Assembly: GCA_024704765.1 (NCBI GenBank) | Contig: JAKMXF010000033.1 | Location: 892,847-956,846, forward strand | DNA: 64,000 bases | Direction of reading: 5' to 3' | Source of the DNA: Oopsacas minuta | Lineage: Eukaryota > Porifera > Hexactinellida > Lyssacinosida > Leucopsacidae | Shown: piece after piece, positions 20,678 to 30,708 of the stretch | How positions within the stretch are numbered: position 1 is the stretch's first letter | How the letters are laid out: the number at the start of each line of letters is the position of its first letter | Program-made: the position numbers and the translations under genes | The notes under the pieces: generated by a model | Seen by the model: only the letters and a program-made list of their open reading frames with translations | What the model was told of the DNA's origin: nothing | The model's database searches: none

Positions 20678-21172
20678 CTATAATTGTCCACAATCAGCGA
20701 TCAACACAGGTTTAGAAGTTTTTCCAGACTCACTTCCAACTTTCTCCATCTTCTTTAAGACTTCAAGCCCATCGATAACGTTCCCAAAGACAACATGTTT
20801 TCCATTCAACCAGCTAGTCTTATCGAGGGTTAGGAAGAACTGAGATCCGTTTGTGTTGACACCTGAGTTAGCCATGCTTAAGTCTCCAGCACCTAAATGT
20901 TTGAGAGTGAAGTTTTCATCCTTGAACTTCTCACCATAAATACTTTTCCCACCAGTTCCATCTCCATTAGTAAAATCACCTCCCTGACACATGAAATTGG
21001 GTATGATACGATGGAACTTTGATCCTTTGTAGCCAAATCCTTTCTCTCCTGTGCATAGAGCACGAAAATTCTCAGCTGTTTTTGGTACTACATCATCTCG
21101 TAATAGTATGGTGATCCTTTCAGCTTTTAGGCCACCAATTGCTATGTCCATGAAGCATTTTATACTGCCCAT
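20678..21172 (-). CDS. PPIA: Cyclophilin A-type peptidyl-prolyl cis-trans isomerase
   Basis: This 164-residue single-domain, single-exon gene starts at the ATG at 21172; human PPIA is 165 residues. The active-site and cyclosporin-binding residues are present: [15 protein letters not shown] (catalytic Arg, Phe, Met, Gln), GSQFFLTL, and [10 protein letters not shown] with the cyclosporin-contact Trp and the His. There is no signal peptide or extra domain, so a cytosolic or nuclear form is expected, aiding proline isomerisation in folding. The strand after the N-terminus ([19 protein letters not shown]) departs from the usual RIVFELF pattern, a mild oddity outside the active site. Long inverted repeats begin within 100 bp upstream of the ATG. 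Confidence 0.95.
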   Translation of the reverse strand: MGSIKCFMDIAIGGLKAERITILLRDDVVPKTAENFRALCTGEKGFGYKGSKFHRIIPNFMCQGGDFTNGDGTGGKSIYGEKFKDENFTLKHLGAGDLSMANSGVNTNGSQFFLTLDKTSWLNGKHVVFGNVIDGLEVLKKMEKVGSESGKTSKPVLIADCGQL

Positions 21173-21265
21173 TACAACGCTAACAATATTGAAAATCTAT
21201 AAATACATAGGAGGCGCTGCATAAAGTCAAACTATGGTGTTGGCATTAGGTCGAATTTATAATGT

Positions 21266-21559
21266 ATGCATTAGGTCGAATTTTGATGTTGTCGATAGAT
21301 CGATATAGGAAAAATGGGTTTATAGAAACGAGGGCGTAATAGGACTTTTTATTGTATTAATTATAAACCGATACCATTGGGTGGGAAAGTTTGCAATATG
21401 GCGGGTCGTTGGGTTTTGGTTTTAAAACGTTTGTGCAGTTTTTTAGAAATTTAAGGAAGCATTCAGTGTTTATAAAATAAGAAATGGCCTTAAAAAAGAG
21501 ATATTTATAGCTAAAATAATTTTGATCTAACGACAACATCAAAATTCGACCTAATGCAT
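21266..21559. repeat. MITE-like inverted repeat upstream of cyclophilin
   Basis: A 29-bp arm at 21266-21294 (starting ATGCATTAGGTCGAATTTTG) is mirrored exactly at 21531-21559, separated by ~235 bp. An extra partial GCATTAGGTCGAATTT repeat sits just outside the left arm at 21243. It is a non-coding, foldback-type element. Confidence 0.65.
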
Positions 21560-21901
21560 GCGCCCCAATACATATTATTAATTAAGACAGGTATCGGATT
21601 ACGGAGATTCCACTGTAATATGAAATATCGATTTGGATTTGAATTGGCGAATGTATATGTATAACGGTTTGTGGTTACTAAGAAATGTATAATAATTGAA
21701 GTATACAACCTTGGGTGCCTCGGTTAAGGGAGATACCAAGTGCCTGGATCTTCGGGATCTCAGAGTTTCAACTTTATAATTGATAGATATGAAAGTATAA
21801 ACATTTAGAAGTAATATTGAAGTGTACGTAATTGATATATCCACTATATTCATCTATGACTATTATCAAGTGATTAGTGCATGTATCTGCTTGTATATCG
21901 T

Positions 21902-22618
21902 CTAAACAGGTACAATGCTAGTCTTTCCTTCCTCTGTGAATAGTTGTAAAAGTGATCCGTTCCCTGGCTTCTCAGCTCCATCCAATATCTTCTCCAAATA
22001 CTCAGCTATGAATAACAGAGGTGTCCATGTTGAAGTATCCGCACCAGACATAGCTTTACGGTTACCAGGAGTATCAAGCGTAACAGGTAGGATAGCAAAT
22101 ACCAGAGCTTTATCAGGCAGTCCTGTGTCTCCGCTAGAGAGACTGGCAACTAGCTGATGCACTGCAGCTTTAGCCAGACCGTATCCCATCATAAACGCAG
22201 TACCTTTGGTTGCAGGTTGTGCACCTGTTAGCTGCACTACTCCTCCCACTTTCAGGAACTTAGAAGCTATTCTAGCAGCTATCACACTAGACCACACGCT
22301 CTGCTTCACCATTAGATCCGCATTCTTCACCATATCGTGTGATGCAGCATTTCCTCCTGCCCAACCACCTGCTACACAGAATATTGCCTCTAACTTAGAG
22401 TCTCCGCATGCATCAGCAACTCCTTTCAAAGCTTCAGTCTCTTGCTCTACCCAGCTATCTGTTTGTTTCAAAGTTATGTTCTTATCTGCTTCTGTATTCT
22501 CAAACAAGTCAACTGATATCACAGAGAATTGTTTAGATTTGAAGTAGGTAACAAGACAAGAGCCTAGTGCTCCTTTACCACCATATATCAAGATGAGTTT
22601 GTTATCAGCTGTAGCCAT
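21902..22618 (-). CDS. QDPR: Dihydropteridine reductase
   Basis: The start is the ATG at 22618 (MATADNKLILIYGG), giving 238 residues against 244 in human QDPR. The 19 codons upstream begin at a TTG and do not belong to the family. It is a short-chain dehydrogenase-fold enzyme that reduces quinonoid dihydrobiopterin to tetrahydrobiopterin using NADH, in the cytosol. Visible signatures are the nucleotide-binding YGGKGALGS, the QDPR-typical FCVAGGWAGGNA, the catalytic tyrosine and lysine in GYGLAKAAVHQL, and ILPVTLDTPGNRK. It sustains aromatic amino-acid hydroxylases. It is a single exon, about 730 bp upstream of cyclophilin on the same strand. Confidence 0.95.
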   Translation of the reverse strand: MATADNKLILIYGGKGALGSCLVTYFKSKQFSVISVDLFENTEADKNITLKQTDSWVEQETEALKGVADACGDSKLEAIFCVAGGWAGGNAASHDMVKNADLMVKQSVWSSVIAARIASKFLKVGGVVQLTGAQPATKGTAFMMGYGLAKAAVHQLVASLSSGDTGLPDKALVFAILPVTLDTPGNRKAMSGADTSTWTPLLFIAEYLEKILDGAEKPGNGSLLQLFTEEGKTSIVPV

Positions 22619-22955
22619 ACTTAAGTAATACAATACAGTCAAATAGTATATCACGCCACCAAAGGCACTGACCAAAAGTGGCTGTTATGTACAGGTGGTC
22701 ACTATAAAGAGGTCGATTTCTATTGAAATAATCCCACGGGACTTTAGTTGGCGGTAATGTGCAGGCATAGCTTATTACAGGTGACCGTTATACATGTCCA
22801 TTGTAATAATAATAAATAAAAATTATAACTTTACAAGAATTGAGATCCAAAGCAGTTCAAGATTTTCCAAAATGTAAAGAATTCTTAAGACCGTTAATTT
22901 CGTGTATATACGTACGTTGGACAACGAACTGTTCCAATTAGTGAGGGTCTAATGT

Positions 22956-23043
22956 AGTGTTCCCAACCTTTTTGTTCCATGGCCCCCTATTCTATATTTT
23001 CTCTGGACCCATAGGGGGGCCGTGGATCCCAGCCTGGAACACT
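22956..23043. repeat. Small hAT-type MITE
   Basis: The ends AGTGTTCCCAACC and the reverse complement of GGAACACT enclose an 88-bp palindromic element with GGACCC/GGGGGCC. This resembles the widespread hAT-MITE end GTTCTCAACC...GGGGTCCG. The target duplication is not clear. Confidence 0.45.
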
Positions 23044-23162
23044 AGAATATATATAATATAGATAGCAATGTATATGCACGGATATATAAAAGGTCAGTAC
23101 AATAATTAAAAGAAGTGATATAATACTTGTTATATATATCAATGTACATACGTAAATAAATA

Positions 23163-23669
23163 TCAAAAGTCTACTTCATCTCCAGAATCCCAACCACTTT
23201 CCAATTTAACTCCCTTCTCAAAATCCATATCTATGTCATATTCGTAATCTTTATCGTTCTGACTTATCTTATTTTTCTCAAACAATATGTTCATCTTTTC
23301 TTTTTGTCTCTTCAAATCTAAATCATCAAGTAAATTTAAATCAAAATCAGGTGTATCTTCTACAATATATGTAGGAGTAGGAGTAGATGTTCTAGGAACT
23401 TCTGGTAGTCTTCTAGGTTTGTCATCTGCTAGTTCTCGTATAACCTTACCCACCAATCTTTGTATCTGAATACGAGATATTCTACTCAAGTAAATAGAAT
23501 GTCTAGGATTGTCGTAAAGATTCTCAACTACTTCTTCTGCATCAGAGCTGTAAGTGAGTTTTTTAAGAGGGATAGATCTCCTCTTTATCTTCTCCATTTT
23601 GTGGTCTTCATATATAAGCACCAGTGTAGGAGGGGTGTACTTTATTCCACATTTCTTTGGTGAGTACAT
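23163..23669 (-). CDS. CEP19: Centrosomal protein CEP19
   Basis: This 168-residue single-exon gene starts at the ATG at 23669; human CEP19 is 163-167 residues. Family signatures run in order: KKCGIKYTPPTLVLIYED at the N-terminus, NPRHSIYLSRISRIQIQRL, a short acidic DLNLLDDLDLKRQKEKM segment, LFEKN, and the C-terminal YDIDMDFEKG...SGWDSGDEVDF. CEP19 sits at the mother centriole and ciliary base, where it recruits RABL2 to start intraflagellar transport. Its presence implies a ciliated organism. The neighbours are metabolic reductases with no obvious functional link. Confidence 0.9.
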   Translation of the reverse strand: MYSPKKCGIKYTPPTLVLIYEDHKMEKIKRRSIPLKKLTYSSDAEEVVENLYDNPRHSIYLSRISRIQIQRLVGKVIRELADDKPRRLPEVPRTSTPTPTYIVEDTPDFDLNLLDDLDLKRQKEKMNILFEKNKISQNDKDYEYDIDMDFEKGVKLESGWDSGDEVDF

Positions 23670-24054
23670 TCCTCAATTGAATATTTAGTGAGAGGAAATA
23701 CTAGTTTTACTGGTACCAGGAAAATCAATTATTAACGCCATCAAATAGCGTATATTTTGATCAATTGGACCGTTTGTGGTACACTGTACTAAGATTCAGA
23801 GGTAGACCAATAAATTTCAGGACAATTTCGGTGTCTAAATATAGAGTGAAGTAAACAGCAAATATAGCGCAATAGTAATTATAGTAGTCCGTATAAAAAT
23901 GAGATATAGAGATCGTAAATATAAATAATGTGAGGCAATGATTCATTTGTAAAATGCTAACGACAACCAATATCTGCATCTATGTCAGCATGCATCTATA
24001 CAGAATATGATATATAATTAAGTAAAACTTAAGAAATAGACTAATTTATGGAAG
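23670..24054. other. Intergenic, nothing recognised
   Basis: Short AT-rich spacer between the CEP19 start and the DHRS7-like stop. Confidence 0.4.
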
Positions 24055-25044
24055 TTAAACATGTCCTACTTCCTTAAACGATTTAATTCTCTTGTTAGAC
24101 ATCTTCCTTATTAAAGGGTCCATTAATGCGAGTATGAATCCACTCCCGTAGTGGTAGAAATAAGTGAGACATAGAATTGGTTGATTGCTCATCCACACTT
24201 CATGCATATTGTTACCCATCGCAGTAACTGTAATGCTAGCACAATCTTTACTACTCATCCTATTCTGTGCGAGACTGCCTGTAGGAGAAACTCTTTTATC
24301 CATGGTACTCTTATCCCTGAATACTTCTTTAGGTGCATCCGTTTGAATCTGTCCAGGATGAATAATCGTAACTTTAATGTTGTGAGCTGTTGCCTCGTAT
24401 CTGAGAGTAGTAAAGTAACTCTGGAGTGCAGCTTTAGAAGCTCCGTATGCCGCCATTATAGTAGCCGGTATTCTTGCGGAGAGAGAACCTATTACACAAA
24501 TATGTCCTCTGTTATTCTTAATGAAGTGAGGGAGGATAGCTCGAGTTAAGCTCATAGGAGCAATCGTATTTAGCTGAAATAGCTGCTCAACAACTTCAAT
24601 GTCCATTTCTGAGATCAGACTTCTCTGAGACCTTCCAGCACACAGAACCACTCCATCAATCCGATCAACTTGTTCCAGCAGCCGTCTAACTACTTCAGTG
24701 TGTTCTGATAGGTCACTCATGTCAAATGGTACTATTACTGGTTTGTTAGGTACATTGCTTACTGTTTTATAATTTTCACAAGCTTTAGCTACATTGACCA
24801 GTTTATCATAGGTTCTAGCTGATAATATCAATTCACACTTAGCTGCAGCTAATTGATATACTATATCCTCTCCTATCCCTTGAGAACAACCTATTACCCA
24901 TATTCTCTGGCCAGCTAAGTTGCCTGATCCTCTCCCTACAAGAGAGTACAACCAGGAGTACAGGTCTTGTCTCCAACTTGAGAAACCGATAATCGCAAGG
25001 AAGGATACCACGGGAACAATTATGTAAATGAAAATGTATAACAT
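24055..25044 (-). CDS. DHRS7: DHRS7-like membrane-anchored short-chain dehydrogenase
   Basis: This 329-residue single-exon gene starts at the ATG at 25044. An N-terminal hydrophobic helix (about residues 2-21) is followed by the Rossmann motif GCSQGIGE at about 52-59, the LCAG motif (NNAG position), and the catalytic Ser with GSLSARIPATIMAAYGASK (Ser-x11+-Tyr-x3-Lys). The C-terminus, MSNQPILCLTYFYHYGSG then KKRIKSF-like MSNKRIKSFKEV, is the feature that assigns it to DHRS7 rather than other reductases. DHRS7 proteins are NADPH-dependent reductases of the endoplasmic reticulum acting on steroids, retinoids and other carbonyls. The substrate here is unknown. DHRS7B/C are the alternatives. Confidence 0.82.
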   Translation of the reverse strand: MLYIFIYIIVPVVSFLAIIGFSSWRQDLYSWLYSLVGRGSGNLAGQRIWVIGCSQGIGEDIVYQLAAAKCELILSARTYDKLVNVAKACENYKTVSNVPNKPVIVPFDMSDLSEHTEVVRRLLEQVDRIDGVVLCAGRSQRSLISEMDIEVVEQLFQLNTIAPMSLTRAILPHFIKNNRGHICVIGSLSARIPATIMAAYGASKAALQSYFTTLRYEATAHNIKVTIIHPGQIQTDAPKEVFRDKSTMDKRVSPTGSLAQNRMSSKDCASITVTAMGNNMHEVWMSNQPILCLTYFYHYGSGFILALMDPLIRKMSNKRIKSFKEVGHV

Positions 25045-25099
25045 TACTTTCTAGTGTTGAATTAGGATAATAGATTTGTAAAAAATGTCAACCGGCAGT

Positions 25100-25465
25100 G
25101 TAATAATTACAATGAATGCCGGTTATAAGAATATCGTCGGGAACTGGAGATAATGTTCTTATAACCGGTTTGTGGTATATTGTAGATGCCGATTATGAGA
25201 CCCTTCATTTAAACACAGTTGGATGAAGAAACCATATTAAAGAAAGTATTCTCATATCTACCATAAATGATGTCTATTCTACAAACATACTGGTAATGAG
25301 AATCAATTTTAGTACATCATTAAGAGTGTTCTTATAACTGGCATAATGTATATAGAGGTATATAGTAACCGTTATCTAGTATGATGTTCTTATAACCGGT
25401 AAAAATTCCATGGAGTAGAATACAAGTGAATCCGTAAGTCAAATTGTGGTTCTATATCCGGTATC
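25100..25465. repeat. Cluster of TTCTTATAACCGG motifs
   Basis: TTCTTATAACCGG occurs at 25156-25168 and 25387-25399, inverted at 25119-25131, with near-matches at about 25329 and 25449. The spacing is irregular. It is probably nested or decayed MITE ends rather than a true tandem array. Confidence 0.5.
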
Positions 25466-25569
25466 TACTGTATTATTAGTACAGGCAACTCCGCTTAATT
25501 CGGACAAATCTCCATTCAATTTAACTTAATGCTATATACTTTCTTTTGCGGTTACCTATATCTGATAGA

Positions 25570-25780
25570 ATAATATAAATGAATACAATATTTTTGAAAA
25601 TACTCTCCATTACAATCTATGCACTTTCTCATTCGTGTAAACCACTTTTCCACTCTTGTTGGATATCGCTTTGCGAAAAGTTCCCCTTCAGCTCCTCATT
25701 AGTTAAAATCTCCTTCCACGTAATTGATCTTCGATCGTAGGTAACTACCTAATCGATCGTACACAGGAAAATCGGAGCAT
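25570..25780 (-). pseudogene. Possible mariner-type transposase C-terminal scrap
   Basis: On the minus strand, pieces in shifting frames read KEILTNEELKG, then RYPTRVEKWFTRMRKCIDCN and GEYF. They resemble the end of mariner transposases (HLKG...FSSDEEL...RWEKCI..NGDYFE). It is short and broken, and the assignment is tentative. A hAT-like end (CAGTGGCGTAAACAGGTGGC on the minus strand) follows at about 25819-25853. Confidence 0.35.
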
Positions 25781-26026
25781 GTGGTGGGAATGGGACATTA
25801 CTTCCGCAAATAAAATATAGGTGTCGCACTTGCGCCACCTGTTTACGCCACTGGCGTAATATATGAGTTACGACACATAAGTATAAGAGTGATAAAAAAA
25901 CGGATTAGCATAAATTCGTGTACAGATAAATCTCTCTTAGCTGAACGAAAATCATATACAACATCTAAAATTTACAATTAGCAAAATACATACAAATAAA
26001 AATGATTGATAGAAATAGAAATGACT

Positions 26027-27349
26027 TCATTGGCCTGTAGTCTTCTCCTCACAAGCATAATCTATACTATCTCCATTATAAGTATAACCAAACAGTAAGT
26101 AATCGTCATAGAAGATTTTGTACAATTTCTTACGGAGGATCTGTGGAATATCGCGGAAATTATCATTACATTTCTCGCGTGTGGCTCTTCTAGGATAGTC
26201 TTGGAAATAAATAGGTTCATTTGATTGTTTGTTTTTCTGGAGATAATCAACCAAGAGTTGTGACTCTTCAATAACCAAATCATGATCTATAATGATGTCA
26301 AAATCTACAGCACAAGGATTACATATTGGAGTGGCTGGCCTCCAATGATGATCCAATGCATCCAAGTTACCCCTGTCAAGAAAGCTAGTCACATATATGA
26401 TTAACTCTAAAAAGGTAATGTGATAATGACCTGGAGGTAATTTGATTCTCTTTGCCTGTTTAGCAATTTCTTCTTTTGTGTTCTTGAACTTTTCTGTATA
26501 TTTGAAATATTGGGAATTATTACCATTCAAATAGATTAAAGAAATAATTTGCTTTGCGTGTATAGCCGCGAATTCATCATTACTTGGAATCCTAAATTTG
26601 CTATAATAGGCTGAGACAAGCCGTTCAAATGGATGTCTATAAATAAAGAACTTAGTGTATGTCTGCATGCGACGTGCTGTATCTAAGGTCTGATCTAAAT
26701 ACGTAGCTAAACACAATCTTTCCTTTACTTGATCGGGAAATGGTGGCTTTTCACCTATCATCAATCCAAATTTTTTTGTCCATGTAAAGGATGATGCTTT
26801 TGGTACCAAACAATTCACAACTTCATAATCGTCATTGAATCTAAACCGATATGTATCTTCCCCGAGAATGACAGTATAATTAGTTTCAGCAGATAATTTT
26901 TTACAGTTTTCTTTAATAGAATATTTACGATCCAAAAACTTAGGATACACTTGTGTCAAAGGGTGTGCACCTTTACCCTTCATAGTCTTAACGTATTGAT
27001 CTGTAAGGAATATTTGTCTGCGGTTGACATCAGGTTGTATCAATATTTCGTTATTCCAAGATTTTGTGTAATCTATCCAAGATGATGAACTGATGGAAGA
27101 AACGGCATAAGCTCCTTCTTCTTTGACTGATGAAGGAATTGAAATATCGATATTTATGGGATTAGAGAGGGAGCGTATAGATGCATATTTATTAATTAAT
27201 AAACAGAGGATTAGGAGAGATACGAGTGTCATCACAATATTTCTCCGTTTAGCGCGTCTTATGAACATCTGTGTTTCTAGTTTATAAAGTAGAATTGTAA
27301 CACAATAGAACCTAGTTAATGATTGTAATAAACTACTACTTGGATGCAT
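26027..27349 (-). CDS. HNK-1-family carbohydrate sulfotransferase
   Basis: This is a single-exon reading frame of 440 residues from the ATG at 27349. A second ATG at 27268 (MFIRRAKRRNIVMTLVSLLI) gives a cleaner type II Golgi membrane protein of 413 residues and may be the true start. The sulfotransfer_2 signature is complete. CLVPKASSFTWTK is the 5'-phosphosulfate-binding motif (usual PKVGCTNWK). FIYRHPFERLVSAYYSKF is the 3'-phosphate-binding motif. HHWRPATPICNPC...FDIIIDHD is the family tail. These enzymes transfer sulfate from PAPS to GalNAc, GlcA or related sugars on glycoproteins and glycosaminoglycans. CHST8-14 are the human relatives. The exact acceptor cannot be deduced. The serine in place of the usual glycine/cysteine in the PAPS loop is a small oddity. 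Confidence 0.87.
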   Translation of the reverse strand: MHPSSSLLQSLTRFYCVTILLYKLETQMFIRRAKRRNIVMTLVSLLILCLLINKYASIRSLSNPINIDISIPSSVKEEGAYAVSSISSSSWIDYTKSWNNEILIQPDVNRRQIFLTDQYVKTMKGKGAHPLTQVYPKFLDRKYSIKENCKKLSAETNYTVILGEDTYRFRFNDDYEVVNCLVPKASSFTWTKKFGLMIGEKPPFPDQVKERLCLATYLDQTLDTARRMQTYTKFFIYRHPFERLVSAYYSKFRIPSNDEFAAIHAKQIISLIYLNGNNSQYFKYTEKFKNTKEEIAKQAKRIKLPPGHYHITFLELIIYVTSFLDRGNLDALDHHWRPATPICNPCAVDFDIIIDHDLVIEESQLLVDYLQKNKQSNEPIYFQDYPRRATREKCNDNFRDIPQILRKKLYKIFYDDYLLFGYTYNGDSIDYACEEKTTGQ

Positions 27350-27430
27350 TAAATTCGTTATTTGATACGCAAATCAGAATGAAATAAGATAAGTAGTTTT
27401 CTAACCACCAACCTAAGAATAATGTCAATA

Positions 27431-27603
27431 AGCCCAGATTATGCCCGGGTATATTCTGGGCTAGAATATACCTGAGTACGAAGCTGGCTAACCCAGATTA
27501 TATCCCATTGGGTAAAATCTGTCCTAGCCCAGAATATACCCGTGTATATTCTGGCCCAGTTTAGATTTTAACCGGGTATATTCTTGTGAGGGTATAATCT
27601 GGT
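27431..27603. repeat. Nested palindrome array (AGCCCAGAATATACCCG units)
   Basis: Repeated half-sites AGCCCAGATTATGCCCG, GGGTATATTCTGGGCT, AGCCCAGAATATACCCG and TGTATATTCTGGCCC alternate in both orientations over ~170 bp. The same motif therefore folds on itself several times. It lies 80-250 bp upstream of the sulfotransferase ATG. Confidence 0.7.
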
Positions 27604-27654
27604 CTGTTACACCAGCAATTACTGTGTCGCAATGGTGCACTAAATAGTGATAAT

Positions 27655-27967
27655 CAGGGGTGTAATATAGGAGGAACGGGGGGAGAGGCGCTCCCTCACT
27701 TTAACTTGATTATTGTTATTTTATTATAACAAAGGTAGATTAAGTTTTCCGGAGTTACCCTTCTTTCGTACTCTAGTCAACTCGCTTAATGGGGTAACAT
27801 CTGCGCCCGAAGAAGGACAACATTATTTGGAAGTATTTTTAGTTTATATTACTCGTAATGTAGATTACATGTTTCGTTGATAGGAAAAAAGCTTTGTTTT
27901 GCCAATTTTTGCGTAATATATTCTTTTATAAGCGCTCCCCAAATAGAAATTTGAGCACTACACCCTG
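27655..27967. mobile_element. hAT-like MITE
   Basis: The ends CAGGGGTGTA and TACACCCTG bound a 313-bp non-coding element. The flanking 8-mers GTGATAAT (27647-27654) and GTGAACAT (27968-27975) agree at 6 of 8 positions, as for an old hAT target duplication. Confidence 0.5.
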
Positions 27968-27975
27968 GTGAACAT

Positions 27976-29100
27976 GTCAGCATAGTTGTCAGTCTCACGG
28001 ATCCAAAGTTTGATTCCTGTATTTGAACACTTAGTACATAGGTTTATTATTAACTTCTCATTGGATTCATAACGAAATAAACACTACTGCGACATAATGT
28101 AGGTAGATATCCTATTAGCCACATGCCCACATCCATTTCATTAAAATTAGCTACTAAATTCAACTGATCAGGACGAAATCTCACGGTTAGATTTTTACAA
28201 TAGTTAACAACTATATACCAGCTAACCATCCATGTATCCTTTCTAGCATAACTACTGTTTCCCACATTCATAATCCTAAATTAGTCATCATTTAGTGCAA
28301 ATTATGCACAGAATTACTCCTGAGCCAAGGCATATACTATAATACAGATAGGAAAGTAGCAGAGCAACGAATTAAAAAAAGAGGCAATAAATCTCATAGA
28401 AGTTAAATCAACCCTCAAAGTTTGTGACTTATTTAGTGTGAATTAGTTAAAACTAGCTAAAATGTTCAAATGGCCATCGTTCATCCTCGTTTAGGCGCAT
28501 TCAAATCATGACTTCAAATTTCACATAAATTCTCATCGAAAATTGAATTTTCATTCATAAATAACACTGTTAAACGCTGATTTTTCTTCTGTGTTGAATA
28601 GAGTTAATGTTATGTTATCAACTATACTGGGGGCATTGATCCCCTGCCCCCATAGTACGCCCCTGTTAGAAACCCCTATATTCAGTGGCGTAGACAGGGT
28701 GGCGCAAGTACAGTGGCGCCACCTGTTTAAACGTTGCGCTGGGTAATGTCATACCACCTGCCCAACCCCTGAGCCAGTAGTCTGCCAAGGCTGGCTATGC
28801 AACTGCCTATATTATATTTTCTTGAATAGACGTCCATATTGATAGTCAACCACACATTCTGTGGCCACCTTCCATTTTACAAGAGACAGCGATCCAAATT
28901 TAATGTTTTATATATCAGTGGATAAATATAGAATATATTGGGCCTCTTGTCCACCTAAAATTCTCATTCATATCCGTGCATTAGTAGGTATACCTCTAGG
29001 TGCTATGCTCCAAGTACGGACATATTATATTGCAAGCAGCCTATATTAAAGATTTTCAATTACGTACGACGAAGAGATTTAGCCCTAGGGCTCGTTCTTA
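27976..29100. other. Intergenic with repeat ends
   Basis: A 73-codon open frame on the minus strand (28050-28271) shows no family I recognise. A hAT-type end CAGTGGCGTAGACAGGGTGG starts near 28697, related to the one at 25.8 kb. Otherwise AT-rich. Confidence 0.4.
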
Positions 29101-29667
29101 TCTATATTATTAAATCTCAACTGTTATCTGTTTGTTTGTTGGTTTGTCCGTTGTCAAGGATAGGATTTATAGTATGCTATTTTGAAATTGTGGCATAACT
29201 ATGTATTTATTGTGTTTATCAAGGAATTAAATAGAATTCAATAAAACTTCACTATCTATATATATCGAACATGCTGAATCCGATTTTCACACTTTTTGGA
29301 TTAATCATATACAAATATATTGTTGGTTTTATGAATATAAAGTAAACAAATTACTAAAATCACATAATATACGTACAGGCTTGCTCTAAACGGCTATCCA
29401 GGGGTAAGTAAGTACGCTGAATACGAATTTCACAGTTTCAAGTTTCTCATATGTAAATTTATTGTTGTTTTTACGAATATAAAGTAAACAAATTTCAAAA
29501 TTGAGGTAGAATCATACTTTCAACGACTGTACTGGAGTAATAGTGTAGGCTTAATCTGAATATTGTAAACAACATCAATATTATTAAATCTCTATTGTTG
29601 TTTGTCTGTTGAATACCCCGAGGCGGATTGTGCCGAGTTCATCGCGAAGCAACGAGCCAAAGACTCG
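29101..29667 (+). repeat. Dispersed repeat R1, copy d (probably two nested copies)
   Basis: The outer copy begins A^TCTATATTATTAAATC at 29101. A second, minimal start (A^TCAATATTATTAAATC) is at 29575, only 93 bp before the shared 3' end CGAGCCAAAGACTCG^T at 29667, which forms a hairpin. The short inner copy shows that the 5' and 3' termini are conserved separately from the middle. Confidence 0.5.
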
Positions 29668-29700
29668 TATATATGTAAATCCAAATTGTAGAACATAATC

Positions 29701-30411
29701 TCATGTGGATATAAAGATGTCTAAAATTTTGGGTGAAATATAAACTATAGCTAAAATCAAAATAACAACAATGAATATGAACATATTTCTAGATACACCC
29801 TTCACTCTTGACAGAGTCAACAACTTCTTATGAATTTCAACAGTTTGTTCAATAGTCTGTTCTCTGCTCTTGGAGTTGTTGATAACAAAGTCTGCCATCT
29901 TACACTTCACTTTCAGTGGCATCTGTGATCCAATTCTCTCATTAGCCTCTTGCTCACTAAGCTGGTTTCTTTCCATCAATCTAGTTCTCTGAGTATCTTC
30001 ATCACAATACACAACTACACATGCATTCATATAAGAGTATAGCTTACCACTTTCAAACAGGAGAGGAGAATCTAAAATTACATATTTCTTTCCTTTTAAG
30101 AAAGCAAGAAATGTCTGCCATAACATTGTCCTCTGTATATAAGGATGTGTAATATTGTTTAGTTTCAAGCGAGAGATAGGATCATTGAATATAATATCTC
30201 CCATAGCTTTCCTATCCAGGTGTCCATCTGAACACAGAACTACTGTACCGAATTGAGATACTATCTTTTTCAGAGCAGGCTTCCCAGGTTCCACGACCTC
30301 TCGTGCTATAAGATCTGCGTCTACGATAGTAACCTCTCCAAATCTAGCTAGACTGCTGCTAACAGTACTCTTTCCGGTAGCTATCCCTCCTGTCAGGCCG
30401 ACAATAATCAT
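29701..30411 (-). CDS. DCAKD: Dephospho-CoA kinase domain-containing protein
   Basis: This 236-residue single-exon gene starts at the ATG at 30411; human DCAKD is 231 residues. The P-loop GLTGGIATGKSTV lies at about residues 5-17, followed by the dephospho-CoA kinase core (IVDADLIAREVV, LDRKAMGDIIF, THPYIQ, VILDSPLLFESG). The lid region with RLMERNQLSEQEANERIGSQ precedes ADFVINNS. A single C-terminal transmembrane helix (FIFIVVILILAIVYIS) ends the protein, as in animal DCAKD. The fold phosphorylates dephospho-CoA in the last step of CoA synthesis. In animals the main enzyme is COASY and DCAKD's own role is less clear. The tail anchor suggests a mitochondrial or ER membrane position. Confidence 0.9.
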   Translation of the reverse strand: MIIVGLTGGIATGKSTVSSSLARFGEVTIVDADLIAREVVEPGKPALKKIVSQFGTVVLCSDGHLDRKAMGDIIFNDPISRLKLNNITHPYIQRTMLWQTFLAFLKGKKYVILDSPLLFESGKLYSYMNACVVVYCDEDTQRTRLMERNQLSEQEANERIGSQMPLKVKCKMADFVINNSKSREQTIEQTVEIHKKLLTLSRVKGVSRNMFIFIVVILILAIVYISPKILDIFIST

Positions 30412-30433
30412 TTCAAATTTTCTATAAAGAGGG

Positions 30434-30435
<2 letters not shown>

Positions 30436-30470
<35 letters not shown>
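30436..30470. repeat. (AT)n microsatellite
   Basis: About 17 AT dinucleotides in a row, immediately upstream of the DCAKD start. Confidence 0.9.
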
Positions 30471-30471
<1 letters not shown>

Positions 30472-30594
30472 GTATAGAAATTGACAGGGAAAATATTGAT
30501 TCTTGCTTGAATGATGATAGATTAATTAATGGTATAGTATGGTTTAATAACGCTATACCGCGCCAGAATTGGCAAAAGTTTTTTGCTGGATCTG

Positions 30595-30708
30595 CAGGGT
30601 TGTCGTGGGAAAGGAATTTCAATTCCCATTCGTATTCCCATCCCATTCCCACAGGATTTCTGTGGGAATCCTATGGGAAATCCCATGGGAATTCTCACGG
30701 CAACCCTG
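30595..30708. repeat. 114-bp palindromic MITE
   Basis: CAGGGTTGTCGTGGGAA at the left mirrors TTCTCACGGCAACCCTG at the right. The inside is made of alternating TGGGAATCC/ATTCCCA motifs, so the whole unit folds into a long hairpin. No clear target duplication. Confidence 0.6.

Noticed and set aside
27960-28025. Possible tRNA-like B box (TTTGATTCCTG) near 28009
   Set aside because: No matching A box or cloverleaf fold could be drawn around it.
28050-28271. 73-codon minus-strand open frame with an ATG
   Set aside because: It is short with no recognised family, and is within what AT-rich DNA gives by chance.
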